A stretch of DNA of 64,000 nt from an uncultured Methylophaga sp. (GCF_947259025.1 NZ_CAMYKO010000005.1:434001-498000); one strand, 5' to 3'; positions 34,130 to 43,409 are shown, numbered from the stretch's first letter. Translations and numbers: made by a program. Notes: generated by a model not told the origin, from the letters alone.

Positions 34130-34660
34130 CTATTGCTGGCTGTCCCAGACTTCCTGTTCCAGCCCGTTTTCCCGGGTCCAGACCCGTTCACCAATAATCT
34201 TGAACTGCTTTATCGACATAGCGCCGCGTTTTTTACGGCCACTGTCTTTCTTACCCTCCAAAGCATCTGCCACCGCTTCGCGGCTGGCTTCATAGATTTC
34301 TTCCGGTTCGTAATTGTCATCAAACAGAACCAGCACAGCCAGATCCCAGTCCTGTTGCGGGTTCAGTTGACCAATACGGGGGCTGGTGCGGCTGCTGTCG
34401 AAAATCGCCCGCCCCTTGATGATAATCTTTTTATCCTGGCGTTCACCCTCACGGCCCACGGCATCAATGGCGCTGCCTGGCTCGTCAATTAACGCGAGGT
34501 TCAGGGCTCTGGCGGCATCAAAGCGCGCAATTTCGCCGGTGACCGGTAATGTACTGCCCGTGGTTTGACGGTATTTTGCAGCCAGTTGCCGGGTTTCATG
34601 CATCAATTTATCAATGGAATAGAGTTCCATATCTGCCTGAGCGGGTTTGGTCATAGGCTT
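34130..34660 (-). CDS. Hypothetical protein upstream of lemA
   Basis: About 176 residues from M-K-P-M-T-K-P at 34660 (an alternative is M-T-K-P-A at 34651; the frame is open to 34693, into the terminator of fae). Soluble and charged. Residues 75-120 are rich in alternating hydrophobics, with D-L-A-V-L-V-L-F-D-D-N-Y-E-P-E-E-I-Y-E-A-S-R-E, which suggests a nuclease- or DUF6998-like fold; I cannot name it firmly. The C-terminus is basic. It is 14 bp upstream of lemA on the same strand. Confidence 0.55.
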   Translation of the reverse strand, partial: KPMTKPAQADMELYSIDKLMHETRQLAAKYRQTTGSTLPVTGEIARFDAARALNLALIDEPGSAIDAVGREGERQDKKIIIKGRAIFDSSRTSPRIGQLNPQQDWDLAVLVLFDDNYEPEEIYEASREAVADALEGKKDSGRKKRGAMSIKQFKIIGERVWTRENGLEQEVWDSQQ

Positions 34661-34672
34661 CATTATACATAG

Positions 34673-34709
34673 CAAAAAAAACGGTCCATCCAAAAAATGG
34701 ACAGACCGT
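34673..34709 (-). terminator. Strong terminator downstream of the fae homologue
   Basis: On the minus strand ACGGTC ... TGTCCAT, loop, ATGGA, GACCGT form a long stem with a 3-base bulge, followed by eight T residues. This fits a rho-independent terminator for the gene ending at 34780 and separates it from the lemA group. Confidence 0.9.
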
Positions 34710-34779
34710 TAAAAATACGAGGCTGTGAATCAATCCTCTATCTAAGAGACATCAGCTAAACAGCTGAGTTTCCTAGCGT

Positions 34780-35328
34780 TTATTTTTTAGCATCGAGTTC
34801 TTTCTGGTAATACTTGTGAACCAGTTTTTCCTGGTTTTCCAGCAGGTAATCGATGCTTGGTTCATTGTTCATCGCTTTTTCGATAGCACGGGTAGTCGCT
34901 TCGCGGTGAATGTTGAACAGCGCTTCGTGGTCCAGGTCTTCAACCGTGGTGATGCTTGGGTTCAACCAAACAGAGACGATGATACCCAGATCGTTCGCTT
35001 TTTCTTTAGGGATGGTGCCGTTACGGACCGCATCCAGAACACCGTTGGCAATCGCGCCTTGTACGGTACCCATGAGGATGTTGGTGTAAGCGGTTTTCTT
35101 AACAGTGACTTTACTGACCATGATGGTCGCAGGACGCACTTGCATGTCAGTGTTCATCAGCGCCAGAACGCGAGAGTGACCTTGGACCTGGTCGCCCATC
35201 AGGTTAGCAAACGCGGTACCGACTGGGCCGTCCAGTTCACCAATAACAACTTCTGGTTCAGCGGCTGTAAATGCAGGACCACCACCGATCAGCGCTTCGC
35301 CTGTACGCATAACAATTCTTTCGCTCAT
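34780..35328 (-). CDS. Formaldehyde-activating-enzyme homologue with replaced catalytic His
   Basis: 182 residues. Overall similarity to Fae is clear: T-G-E-A-L-I-G, E-V-V-I-G-E-L-D-G-P-V-G-T-A-F-A-N, and D-A-V-R-N-G-T-I-P-K-E-K-A-N-D-L-G-I-I-V. Fae condenses formaldehyde with tetrahydromethanopterin in methylotrophs. However, the catalytic histidine of Fae (in the stretch H-I-D-L-I-I-G) corresponds here to Glu24 in E-P-E-V-V-I-G. This suggests the Fae2/Fae3-type paralogues whose role differs, rather than canonical Fae. It has a strong own terminator and AGGAG site, so it may be well expressed. Cytoplasmic. Confidence 0.88.
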   Translation of the reverse strand: MSERIVMRTGEALIGGGPAFTAAEPEVVIGELDGPVGTAFANLMGDQVQGHSRVLALMNTDMQVRPATIMVSKVTVKKTAYTNILMGTVQGAIANGVLDAVRNGTIPKEKANDLGIIVSVWLNPSITTVEDLDHEALFNIHREATTRAIEKAMNNEPSIDYLLENQEKLVHKYYQKELDAKK

Positions 35329-35460
35329 TCGGATTTCTCCTCAATTGGATTACACAAAAATTCCACAATTATCCCGGTCTGAGACTCAGCTCGCAACCTT
35401 GATTGGCTTTATCGGTCTGAACAGGCAGGATAAACTAAGCATTTTTCAGCAAGATTTCAT

Positions 35461-35862
35461 ATGGCCAATATCGCAACCCCTTACGAGCGGATCGGCGGCG
35501 AAGCCGGTGTCAGAGAGCTCTGCCAAACCTTTTATAGAACCATGGTTGAGACCGAGCAGACTCAACTCATCCGCAATCTGCATCCTGAAGACATCAGTCG
35601 CAGTGAAGAAAAGCTGTTTATGTTTTTGAGCGGCTGGATGGGTGGTCCCCCACTATTTACGGATAAATTTGGTCATCCCCGCCTGCGCGCCAGACACCTG
35701 CCCTTTTCCATCGGCATCGAAGAACGCGACCAATGGCTATATTGTATGGCTCAGGCATTAAAAAGTATGGATCTTGACCCGCTGTTTGCCGAACAATTAA
35801 TGTCATCCTTTGTACAGACAGCAGACTTTATGCGTAACCGTCAGGAGCAAACGGCTGGATGA
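35461..35862 (+). CDS. Group II truncated haemoglobin
   Basis: 133 residues. P-Y-E-R-I-G-G-E-A-G-V-R-E-L, then F-Y-R-T-M, G-G-P-P-L-F-T-D-K-F-G-H-P-R-L-R-A-R-H-L-P-F and W-L-Y-C-M match group II truncated globins; the His in R-A-R-H is the proximal haem ligand. Proposed roles of the family are NO or oxygen binding and detoxification. Its 3' end overlaps the next gene by 4 bp (ATGA). It is divergent from the fae homologue. Confidence 0.93.
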   Translation: MANIATPYERIGGEAGVRELCQTFYRTMVETEQTQLIRNLHPEDISRSEEKLFMFLSGWMGGPPLFTDKFGHPRLRARHLPFSIGIEERDQWLYCMAQALKSMDLDPLFAEQLMSSFVQTADFMRNRQEQTAG

Positions 35863-36611
35863 AGATTGGCGCTTTAATCATCGGTGATGAAATTCTTTGT
35901 GGCAAAAGACAGGATCGCCATTTTGCTTTTCTGCAGGAAACCCTGGCCAAGCGCGGGCTCGAGCTGAGTTGGACCTTGATTGTCGGCGATGATGCAGCGG
36001 AGCTGGAACGTGCCATGCGGTTTTCCATGGCCGGTGATGATCTGGTGTTCAGCTTCGGCGGCATTGGCGCGACCCCCGATGACCGCACCCGGCAGACCGC
36101 AGCAAATGTGAAAGGCGTGCCGCTGGTACCCCATCCGCAAGCTGTTCGCGAAATTGAAGACAAGTTCGGTGAAGCCGCCTACCCCAATCGTATTCTGATG
36201 GGTCATCTGCCTGAGGGCTGCCGTCTTATTCCCAACCCGATCAATCGTGTGGCGGGTTTCAGTGTTGACGACCACCATTTTATGCCGGGTTTTCCGGAAA
36301 TGGCCTGGCCTATGGTGGAATGGCTGCTGGATAATGAATACAAAAACGTCCGTGACCTGCGTCCGCGCAGCGAACGCACTATCACGATTACTAAGGGCCG
36401 TGAATCGGATCTGCTGGAAACGATGAACCAGATCGTCGATGACTACCCCGACCTGTTGCTTTCCAGTCTGCCCCATCTGGCGGCAGAGCCTTATATCTTA
36501 TTCAGCCTGCGTGGCGAAGCCGCACAGGTTGAAACGGCCATGCAGGTGATGATTGAGGCTGTCGAAACCGCCGGGTTTATCTGGTCTGATTACACCGCCG
36601 GTAAAAACTGA
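35859..36611 (+). CDS. CinA-N/MoaB-like molybdopterin-binding domain protein
   Basis: 250 residues. Starts M-K-I-G-A-L-I-I-G-D-E-I-L-C-G-K-R, with S-F-G-G-I-G-A-T-P-D-D-R-T-R-Q (about 65-79), the MoCF/CinA-N motif for molybdopterin or nucleotide-sugar-type ligands. It lacks the CinA deamidase domain. The stop lies inside the end of the convergent AEC gene (22-bp overlap). It starts in the stop codon of the globin gene, so the two are coupled. Exact function not known. Confidence 0.82.
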   Translation: MKIGALIIGDEILCGKRQDRHFAFLQETLAKRGLELSWTLIVGDDAAELERAMRFSMAGDDLVFSFGGIGATPDDRTRQTAANVKGVPLVPHPQAVREIEDKFGEAAYPNRILMGHLPEGCRLIPNPINRVAGFSVDDHHFMPGFPEMAWPMVEWLLDNEYKNVRDLRPRSERTITITKGRESDLLETMNQIVDDYPDLLLSSLPHLAAEPYILFSLRGEAAQVETAMQVMIEAVETAGFIWSDYTAGKN

Positions 36612-37510
36612 TACCAGATTGTCAGACTGCCCACGCTTAGCACCGTGGTGATAAAGATGGCGGCCGCATACAACGCCGTATCCAGTCCATATCGTTCACA
36701 AATCACTATCCCGAAAATCATCGTCGGCATAGCTGCCAGCAATACCGTGGCTGTGCCGATATGCTCGGGAACCGCAAGCGCGTGACCGACCCATAATGCC
36801 ATCGCCGGTGCGACCATTAATGACAATAGAGCCACTGGCAGCAACAGAGGAAGAATGCGCAGCCGCATGGTATCCCAGCGAATACTCATGCCCAGTGCTA
36901 TCAGCATCAAAGGCACCACAGCGCCCGACAGTGTAGATAAGGTATTGTGGACAATTTCCGGTCTGGGCACATCCAGCAGATTCAGCGCGATGGCGACTGT
37001 CACAGCCCAGAGTGGCGGTACCTTGGTGAGTTCACGCAGAGGATGCACTTCGCGGCCATCAGCGCCATAGTGATGAGCCAGCATAATCCCCAGGGTCAGT
37101 AGCACCGGCGTGCAGGCAAACAGGTCGTACTGCAGCACCACCGAATTACTCCAGCTTCCCAGTACCTGATTGGTCACAGGTAAGCCCAGGTAGGTCGCAT
37201 TGGGAAACACAGCAGCGAGCAGCAAGGCGCCTTTCTGTGTCCCGGTTAAACGATAAAAACGCAGTACCACACTCATCACCAGCGCTGATACGGCCAGGCC
37301 TGACAGCGCAATCAGTGAGATTTTCATTGACGTGATATCAATCGGTGCCCGCCAGATCACATCGACAACCAGCGCCGGCAACAATATATAGAACACCAGA
37401 TCAGTCAGGGCCCGGCGATGCGCCAGTGCCGGGATATGCCTGGGGGCCAGTATTTGCCATAGCGAACCGAAGGCAATTAACAGCCCCATCTGCAGCATGG
37501 TGGTGAGCAT
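36590..37510 (-). CDS. AEC family transporter
   Basis: About 306 residues from Met at 37510 (an in-frame extension to 37609 adds a basic, non-membrane N-terminus). About ten hydrophobic segments are arranged as two five-helix halves, with a central hydrophilic stretch. Auxin-efflux-carrier family proteins move organic acids or similar small solutes across the inner membrane. The substrate is unknown. It is convergent with the CinA-like gene. Confidence 0.82.
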   Translation of the reverse strand: MLTTMLQMGLLIAFGSLWQILAPRHIPALAHRRALTDLVFYILLPALVVDVIWRAPIDITSMKISLIALSGLAVSALVMSVVLRFYRLTGTQKGALLLAAVFPNATYLGLPVTNQVLGSWSNSVVLQYDLFACTPVLLTLGIMLAHHYGADGREVHPLRELTKVPPLWAVTVAIALNLLDVPRPEIVHNTLSTLSGAVVPLMLIALGMSIRWDTMRLRILPLLLPVALLSLMVAPAMALWVGHALAVPEHIGTATVLLAAMPTMIFGIVICERYGLDTALYAAAIFITTVLSVGSLTIWYQFLPAV

Positions 37511-37719
37511 GTGGGTAACCTTGCTTGGATAAACGCTGATCCTAGCAATCGCTGATTTAAAACTAAAGCCTATTCGGCGGCGGGTGTGGCTTCTTGCCCG
37601 CTTCGCCAACTACGGGTATTGTTGACGCAGTTTGTCAGGAAACCGTCTCGGCGACAGGATGCAAGTGACCCGCTGCCCGGTTTCTTCATTTGGCATTGGC
37701 CTGTCTCGAGGAACGTTTT

Positions 37720-39618
37720 ATGTCTCTCTCCAAGCAATTATTAGTCCTGATCAGCCTGATATTTCTGATTGTATTTTCAGTCAGTTTTTACCTTAGTATG
37801 AGCAACATACGAAATTATCTTGAAGTTGAATCTGAGATTCATGTTCAGGATACGGCAACCTCACTGGGGCTCTCCATGAGTCCACATATGGCTGATGAGG
37901 ATGATCCCATCCTGCGCACCATGATGAATGCCATTTTCGATATGGGCTATTACAAGGAAATGCGACTGGAAAATGTCGATGGCGAAACCCTGGTCCAGCT
38001 CAACAATCCGGTTCAGATGGAGGGGGTGCCCGACTGGCTGATTCGAATGCTGCCGCTGAAAACCGCCACGGCCCAGACTGAAATCAGTTCCGGCTGGAAT
38101 ATCTCGGGCATGCTCTATGTCAGCAGCAACCCGTCATATGGCTATCTCAAGCTCTATGAGCAGGCCAAGGAAACCCTGCTCTACTCAATTATTGTTTTTG
38201 TTGGCGCGTTTGTTCTGCTGATGCTGGTACTGAGGCTCACGCTGAAACCATTAAAAGCGATTCAGAAACAAGCCAACGATATTTCCAGCGGCAATTTCGT
38301 CAAGCTCGACAAACTGCCATGGACCGCTGAAGTACGTCATGTAGCCCAGTCTATGAATGGTATGTCGCAGAAGATCGGTGACACCATTGGCCGACTCAAT
38401 AACCGTCTGGATGCGCTCAATGACAGCCTGCAGCGGGATAATCTGACGCGGCTTCTGAACCAGGTCACTTTCGGCGTCGACGTGAAACGGGCATTGGCGA
38501 CTGGCGAGACCGGGTATGTATTTTATTTCAAGTTTGATGACCTGGCAGCGATCAGCCGCGACAAAGGCAATAAGGAAGCTGACCGTCTGTTGCGTGATTT
38601 TGCTGAAATGCTGACCCAGGTGGTGGCGGATAAAGGCAATGCCTATCGGCTGTATGGCTCTGAATTCGCACTGCTCACCGAACTCTCTGATGCCGATTCT
38701 GCCACCGCACTGGCAGAGCAACTGAAAACGGCAACACAGGCCCTGGCAGCGAAATATCAGCTTGAGGATATGCTGCACAGCGGCATTGTGTTCTTTGATA
38801 AGACCAGTGAATACGATCGCCTGATGCCAGCCATGGTCGAAGCCTACGAACAGGCTCGCAATATCGGAGAAAATGCTTATTTCATCAAGCAGAATTCCAT
38901 CAGCTCAATGAGCGAACAGCAGTGGCGTGATGCCATTAACCATGTCATAAGATACAACAGTCTGGAAATCACCTTCACCGCTGAGGCCTACAACTATCAG
39001 GGTCCAACACCGCAAAAAGTGATGCAGGAGGCCTTTACGGTGGTGAAAGATGAGCAAGGCCAATCGCTGTCTATCGGTACCTTCTTCTCGGTGGCACAGG
39101 AATTTAATCTGGCGGAAGAACTGGATAAAACCATTGTTAACAAAATCATCACCACAATGGAAAACCAGCACATCGATAGCGCTATCACGATCAACTTGTC
39201 GATGGTGTCGGTCTCATCCAGCAGCTTCAGGCAATGGATCAAAACACGACTGGAGCAGACAGCCATTGATAACTACAAACTGGCTTTCTCGGTCACGGCC
39301 TATGCCGCTGCCAAGGATCTGGATGCCTTCGACAGCTTCAGCCGTTATATCGAATCGCTGGGTGCCACGGTGCTGCTGAAACGCTATTCAGCCGATATTA
39401 TCGCTATCGACAGGCTGCGTGAAATGCATATCGACTACATACGACTGGCACGCGATCTGACCCACAACATTCTCGGCAATGCCAGTAAAGCAGACTTCCT
39501 GGAGTTGATTCAGGAAGTCTGCAGCCTGATTGAGGTACGTGTACTGGCCGAGTCTGTCGAAGCTGATGAGGACTTCGACAAGGTCAAACAAGCGGGTATA
39601 TACGGAATCAGCCGCTAA
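37720..39618 (+). CDS. lapD: LapD-like c-di-GMP receptor (degenerate GGDEF-EAL)
   Basis: 632 residues from ATG 37720 (GAGGAAC upstream). Inner-membrane protein with TM1 (about 8-25), a LapD/MoxY-type periplasmic domain, TM2 (about 150-170), HAMP, a GGDEF-like domain with Y-G-S-E-F in place of the signature, and an EAL-like domain with T-A-E-A-Y in place of E-A-L. Both catalytic sites are therefore lost, as expected for LapD, which binds c-di-GMP and sequesters the LapG protease. The lapG gene follows directly. No LapA-type adhesin is in this window. Confidence 0.9.
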   Translation: MSLSKQLLVLISLIFLIVFSVSFYLSMSNIRNYLEVESEIHVQDTATSLGLSMSPHMADEDDPILRTMMNAIFDMGYYKEMRLENVDGETLVQLNNPVQMEGVPDWLIRMLPLKTATAQTEISSGWNISGMLYVSSNPSYGYLKLYEQAKETLLYSIIVFVGAFVLLMLVLRLTLKPLKAIQKQANDISSGNFVKLDKLPWTAEVRHVAQSMNGMSQKIGDTIGRLNNRLDALNDSLQRDNLTRLLNQVTFGVDVKRALATGETGYVFYFKFDDLAAISRDKGNKEADRLLRDFAEMLTQVVADKGNAYRLYGSEFALLTELSDADSATALAEQLKTATQALAAKYQLEDMLHSGIVFFDKTSEYDRLMPAMVEAYEQARNIGENAYFIKQNSISSMSEQQWRDAINHVIRYNSLEITFTAEAYNYQGPTPQKVMQEAFTVVKDEQGQSLSIGTFFSVAQEFNLAEELDKTIVNKIITTMENQHIDSAITINLSMVSVSSSSFRQWIKTRLEQTAIDNYKLAFSVTAYAAAKDLDAFDSFSRYIESLGATVLLKRYSADIIAIDRLREMHIDYIRLARDLTHNILGNASKADFLELIQEVCSLIEVRVLAESVEADEDFDKVKQAGIYGISR

Positions 39619-39632
39619 GGCTAAATCCCGCT

Positions 39633-40298
39633 ATGCGCATTCGCCTCAACCCGATGCTGATACTGATCATGGTGTCATTGCTGATAGCGTTGCCCGGTCT
39701 GGCCGAGCTCACTATCAGTGAAAAAGTATTGGCTAAAATCGAGAGTCAGTACAATAAATTTGCCCGTAAACGGGTTGAGAACTGGCGTGATCTGGTTGCT
39801 AATCCGGATAACCATGACTTACCAGAAAAAGAGAAACTGGAATTGGTGAACAAATTCTTCAATTCCAACGTGATGTTTCTCAATGACATCGACCTGTGGA
39901 AACAAAAAGATTACTGGGCAACACCGCTGGAAATGCTCTCCATCGGCGCTGGTGATTGTGAGGATTATTCCATCGCCAAGTACTTCACCCTCAAAGAGCT
40001 GGGCGTCGATGAGGAGAAGCTGCGGATCACCTACGTCAAGGCTACCGAAATCGATCAAGCCCACATGGTACTGACTTACTTTGAAACCCGGCGGGCCACC
40101 CCGCTGGTACTGGATAACCTGATTATCGATATCAAACCGGCCAATCAGCGCCGCGATCTGGTGCCGGTATACAGCTTTAACGGTACCGGGTTGTGGCTGG
40201 CGAAATCCCGTGGTGAGGGTCAACGTGTGGGTGAGGCGTCCAAGCTGTCTTTATGGAACGACCTGGAAAAACGCATGCAAGAGCAGGCTTTACAGTAA
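39633..40298 (+). CDS. lapG: LapG-like periplasmic cysteine protease
   Basis: 221 residues with a signal peptide (about 1-24). A transglutaminase-like cysteine peptidase: the catalytic Cys in G-A-G-D-C-E-D-Y-S-I-A-K-Y, His in Q-A-H-M-V-L-T-Y and Asp in L-D-N-L. It releases large surface adhesins from the outer membrane unless held by LapD. It starts 14 bp after lapD, the standard order. Regulation is expected to be post-translational through c-di-GMP. Confidence 0.92.
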   Translation: MRIRLNPMLILIMVSLLIALPGLAELTISEKVLAKIESQYNKFARKRVENWRDLVANPDNHDLPEKEKLELVNKFFNSNVMFLNDIDLWKQKDYWATPLEMLSIGAGDCEDYSIAKYFTLKELGVDEEKLRITYVKATEIDQAHMVLTYFETRRATPLVLDNLIIDIKPANQRRDLVPVYSFNGTGLWLAKSRGEGQRVGEASKLSLWNDLEKRMQEQALQ

Positions 40299-40300
40299 GT

Positions 40301-40978
40301 CTAGAACTCATACTCTGCCAGTACGCGTAAGGTCGCATCCGGTGTCTTCTCACTCAGACCCAACAACACGCCAGTCTCCCAGTGCAGTTTTTTACCGGCT
40401 GCAAAGCGAATATCCCCCATCGCCACTGGCCCCAGCGCTCGGGTGTTTTCACCGGCATAAAATTCAACCGCCGGTTCAAACTTGGGTGAATAACGATAAC
40501 GGGCCTGCAGAGCGGTGGCCGTTTCAAACTCATCCTTGACCGCATCGCCCCACTCGTATTCCAGCCACATGTTGGCTGCCCCGACCCACCGGCCCCACTG
40601 CTTCTCCATCAGTAGTGCAGTCGCCAGTTCGTATTCGTCCTCTTTGTGAGACTTTTCCAACTCCAGCAACAGCCCCCAGTCGATCGCATATTCGCCCTGC
40701 TCAGTCAGTTGCAAACGGGTTTCCAGTTCATAGCCTTGCATACGGAACGTGTCCCCTTCTTCGGCAGCGATAAGATAGCCCTCTACAAAGATCCGATCGT
40801 TCAATGCCCGACCGATTCCCAGTCGTTGCAAATGATCACCATCAGCTGCCACCATTCGCCATTCAACCTCTTTCTCCATCGCCTGCACATAAGGGTGATA
40901 AACCTTATCGATTGTCAGATTGTCGGCTATCGCTATAGTGGGCAATACCAGACTGAGGACTACACAAAGCGTTTTCAT
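40301..40978 (-). CDS. Putative outer-membrane/periplasmic protein, last gene of the ten-gene operon
   Basis: 225 residues with a signal peptide (about 1-18). The mature part is rich in alternating hydrophobic/charged stretches and aromatic residues and ends in R-V-L-A-E-Y-E-F. The C-terminal Phe and beta-strand pattern suggest an outer-membrane beta barrel of about 8-10 strands. I do not recognise a family. Its start overlaps the stop of the FTR1 gene. By context it may serve iron or product passage across the outer membrane; that is inference. Confidence 0.6.
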   Translation of the reverse strand: MKTLCVVLSLVLPTIAIADNLTIDKVYHPYVQAMEKEVEWRMVAADGDHLQRLGIGRALNDRIFVEGYLIAAEEGDTFRMQGYELETRLQLTEQGEYAIDWGLLLELEKSHKEDEYELATALLMEKQWGRWVGAANMWLEYEWGDAVKDEFETATALQARYRYSPKFEPAVEFYAGENTRALGPVAMGDIRFAAGKKLHWETGVLLGLSEKTPDATLRVLAEYEF

Positions 40979-41754
40979 GGGGTTCTGCCTCTGATTGTAT
41001 AGCTGATGACGGCAGCGGCAATTAAAACGCCGATGCTGATGAAGTAGGCAGCCGCTTGTTGCGGTGCTGGCGTCGCTTCATAGCCGACCAGCGCATAAAG
41101 TAACTGCCCGACAGCAGACCGTTCGCTGATCCAATGAGAGCTGTCCCAGATGGGCGTGGTCGCCGAAATGTAATCAGCCTGGATCATAAACTCAACCGCC
41201 TGGGCCACCATGCTGCCGCCTATCAGCAACAGGATCAGGTAACCCAGCCAGATGCCATGGCTGCGGCGCATGTTGACCAACAGATAATAGAAAAACACCC
41301 CTACACTGAGACCGATCCCCGCCCCCACAGCGCCGCCCATCAACACCGGGCTAAGCAAATCCGGAATACCGATAAAGCCATTGATATAGAGAATAATTTC
41401 CGAGCCCTCACGCACGATAGCGGTAATCACGGCAAGGATAATGGTCACCAGGTTGAGCAGACGCCAACTCACATGTTGCTGGTGTGGCACACTGATCATG
41501 AACAACAACAGACAGAGAAAGATCAGGCTGTGAAGGCAGGCATTGACGATTTCCTGGCCCGTGCCGCCGGCCATCATCGACACCTGTCCAAGATTAACGG
41601 CATAAACGTAAGCCCCGCCAAAGCCCAGCACCAGCGCCACTAGCATCCACCACAAATTGCGATTAAGGAGCTGACTCAGAGCCAAAAAGACGCTGATAAT
41701 TAACGCTGCTTCCAGCACTTCCCGCAAAATGATAATGACCGCATTCAATAGCAT
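40975..41754 (-). CDS. FTR1-family high-affinity iron permease
   Basis: 259 residues, seven membrane segments. Two R-E-x-x-E iron-translocation motifs: R-E-V-L-E at 11-15 and R-E-G-S-E at 115-119. The FTR1/EfeU family imports iron across the inner membrane. It starts 3 bp after the cupredoxin-like gene and overlaps the outer-membrane-type gene after it. A cupredoxin next to FTR1 is typical of Efe-like systems, here without EfeB peroxidase or an M75 domain. Confidence 0.9.
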   Translation of the reverse strand: MLLNAVIIILREVLEAALIISVFLALSQLLNRNLWWMLVALVLGFGGAYVYAVNLGQVSMMAGGTGQEIVNACLHSLIFLCLLLFMISVPHQQHVSWRLLNLVTIILAVITAIVREGSEIILYINGFIGIPDLLSPVLMGGAVGAGIGLSVGVFFYYLLVNMRRSHGIWLGYLILLLIGGSMVAQAVEFMIQADYISATTPIWDSSHWISERSAVGQLLYALVGYEATPAPQQAAAYFISIGVLIAAAVISYTIRGRTP

Positions 41755-41757
41755 GGT

Positions 41758-42084
41758 TTACTCCACAACCACTTTGCCTTGGGCCGTTTTGGGGAAGAAC
41801 TCACCAAAAAACGGATACTCACCGGCCGGCAAAGGACCGATAAATATAATGGCTTCGCTGTTGCCGGCAATGACCTTTTCCCGGTTGAGCTCATAACTCT
41901 CAAATTCTTCCGCCGTCGGATCCAGATTTTTCACCAGCAACTTGACCTTGGTGTCAGCCGGGATCGGTACGGTGTCGGGATAAAACAGATGATCGCGAAT
42001 TTCAATTTCGATCACCGGCGGACCGGCATGGGCAACAGGCAGATAACTCAGTATCAAACCGAAACAAACCAGGATAACTTTCAA
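41758..42084 (-). CDS. Small cupredoxin-domain periplasmic protein
   Basis: 108 residues: a signal peptide (about 1-20) and one cupredoxin-like beta barrel (I-E-I-E-I-R-D-H-L-F-Y-P-D-T-V-P-I-P, then G-E-Y-P-F-F-G-E-F). It resembles the EfeO cupredoxin domain (Cupredoxin_1). The usual Cys/His/Met copper-loop ligands are not all visible, so it may not bind copper in the normal way. It overlaps the histidine kinase stop by 4 bp and is followed by FTR1 with a 3-bp gap. A likely iron partner of the permease. Confidence 0.8.
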   Translation of the reverse strand: MKVILVCFGLILSYLPVAHAGPPVIEIEIRDHLFYPDTVPIPADTKVKLLVKNLDPTAEEFESYELNREKVIAGNSEAIIFIGPLPAGEYPFFGEFFPKTAQGKVVVE

Positions 42085-43409
42085 GACTGCTCCCCTTGAG
42101 GGAATAATACCGTGACGCTTAATCCCTGCCCCATCGACGACGGGCCCAGTTTGATGGTCGCGTGATGCAAATCGGCAATGTGCTTAACGATAGTCAAACC
42201 CAGCCCGCAACCTAATTCGCCACTGGCGTGTTGATCACCCTGCAGGCGATAAAAGCGTTCAAACACCCGCTCATACTGGGCCTCTGGAATGCCAGGGCCG
42301 GAGTCCTCCACTGTCAGTGCTACTTTTCCGGATAGCGGTCTGACCCGGATATGGATTTGACCACCGGCTGGCGTGTATTTATGTGCATTGCTCAACAAGT
42401 TATGCAGCAACGTCTCTAAAGCAAAACGATTACCCTCAATCTCGACGTTATCACCGCTGAGTTCAATCTGTTGCTGCTTTTGTTCGAACTGGACAAATTC
42501 ACTGGCAATCAGTGACTGCGCCAGCTTCAACATATCCACTTTTTCGAACTTGACCGCGGCTTGATCGGGTGAGGTCCGATACAGTGCCAGGATCTGTTCA
42601 ATCAAATGGCCCATGCGTTCAATACCGGCTCTCAGCAGTGCGATATCCTCATCTTCGTTGCCCAGCCGCTGCCGAAGATTATGCAAATGCACTTTGAGGA
42701 CACTGATCGGGGTTCGTAACTCGTGGGCCGCATCGGAAGCAAAGCGTTGCTCCCGGTGGAAAGCCTCATCCAGCCGCCCCAGCAAAGCATTAGTGTTACC
42801 CACCACGGCAGTCAACTCAGCCGGCACTCTGTCCAGTTCAATCGGGCTCAAATCATCGGCTCTTTTATGGCGAACCTGATCGGCAAACTGCCTCAGCGGT
42901 TTTAATCCCACGCCCACTGCCAGCCAGATAATCAGCGCCGCCATCGGTATCGCCAGCACAATCGGCAGCAGGGATTCAAGCACGACCTCTTCAGCCAGGG
43001 AATAGCGGATATCGATCCGCTCGGCCACCACAATCCAGCGATTCAGATGCTGATCACGGTAAACATAATTACGCCAGCGATAGCTGGCATGATTGACCTC
43101 ATGAAAGCCCTCAGCTAACTCGCCTGTCACAGCCTCGGGGGCATTTTGCGATCGGGTCAGCAACTGTTTGCCACCACTGTCCCAAATCTGGAAATAGCTG
43201 TAGGGCGTTTGTTGCTGGGCGATGCTCTGCCGCTCCGCCTGCTCGGAATTGGCCGAGGCAATCAGCCGGGCTGTGCTTTCCAGCCTGGAATCAAACAGGC
43301 TTTGTGCCTTTTGCATGCTCGACTGGTAGCCATGCAGCAAGGCGACGAAGTTGACCAGGGTAATCGTGGCCAACAACGACAACAGCAGAAATAGACGGAT
43401 CGACTTCAT
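42081..43409 (-). CDS. Sensor histidine kinase
   Basis: 442 residues. TM1 (about 6-27), a periplasmic sensor domain (28-140), TM2 (about 146-168), HAMP, H-box F-A-S-D-A-A-H-E-L-R-T-P with phospho-acceptor His229, N-box L-H-N-L-L-S-N-A-H-K-Y and G-boxes. QseC/PmrB-like organisation. It overlaps the response regulator by 4 bp and the cupredoxin by 4 bp, so it is embedded in the operon it probably regulates. The signal is unknown; iron or the pathway product are obvious candidates. Confidence 0.92.
   Translation of the reverse strand: MKSIRLFLLLSLLATITLVNFVALLHGYQSSMQKAQSLFDSRLESTARLIASANSEQAERQSIAQQQTPYSYFQIWDSGGKQLLTRSQNAPEAVTGELAEGFHEVNHASYRWRNYVYRDQHLNRWIVVAERIDIRYSLAEEVVLESLLPIVLAIPMAALIIWLAVGVGLKPLRQFADQVRHKRADDLSPIELDRVPAELTAVVGNTNALLGRLDEAFHREQRFASDAAHELRTPISVLKVHLHNLRQRLGNEDEDIALLRAGIERMGHLIEQILALYRTSPDQAAVKFEKVDMLKLAQSLIASEFVQFEQKQQQIELSGDNVEIEGNRFALETLLHNLLSNAHKYTPAGGQIHIRVRPLSGKVALTVEDSGPGIPEAQYERVFERFYRLQGDQHASGELGCGLGLTIVKHIADLHHATIKLGPSSMGQGLSVTVLFPQGEQS

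Noticed and set aside
35874..36476. 200-codon minus-strand frame opposite the CinA-like gene
   Set aside because: Complete overlap with a recognisable CinA-N protein; no own motifs.
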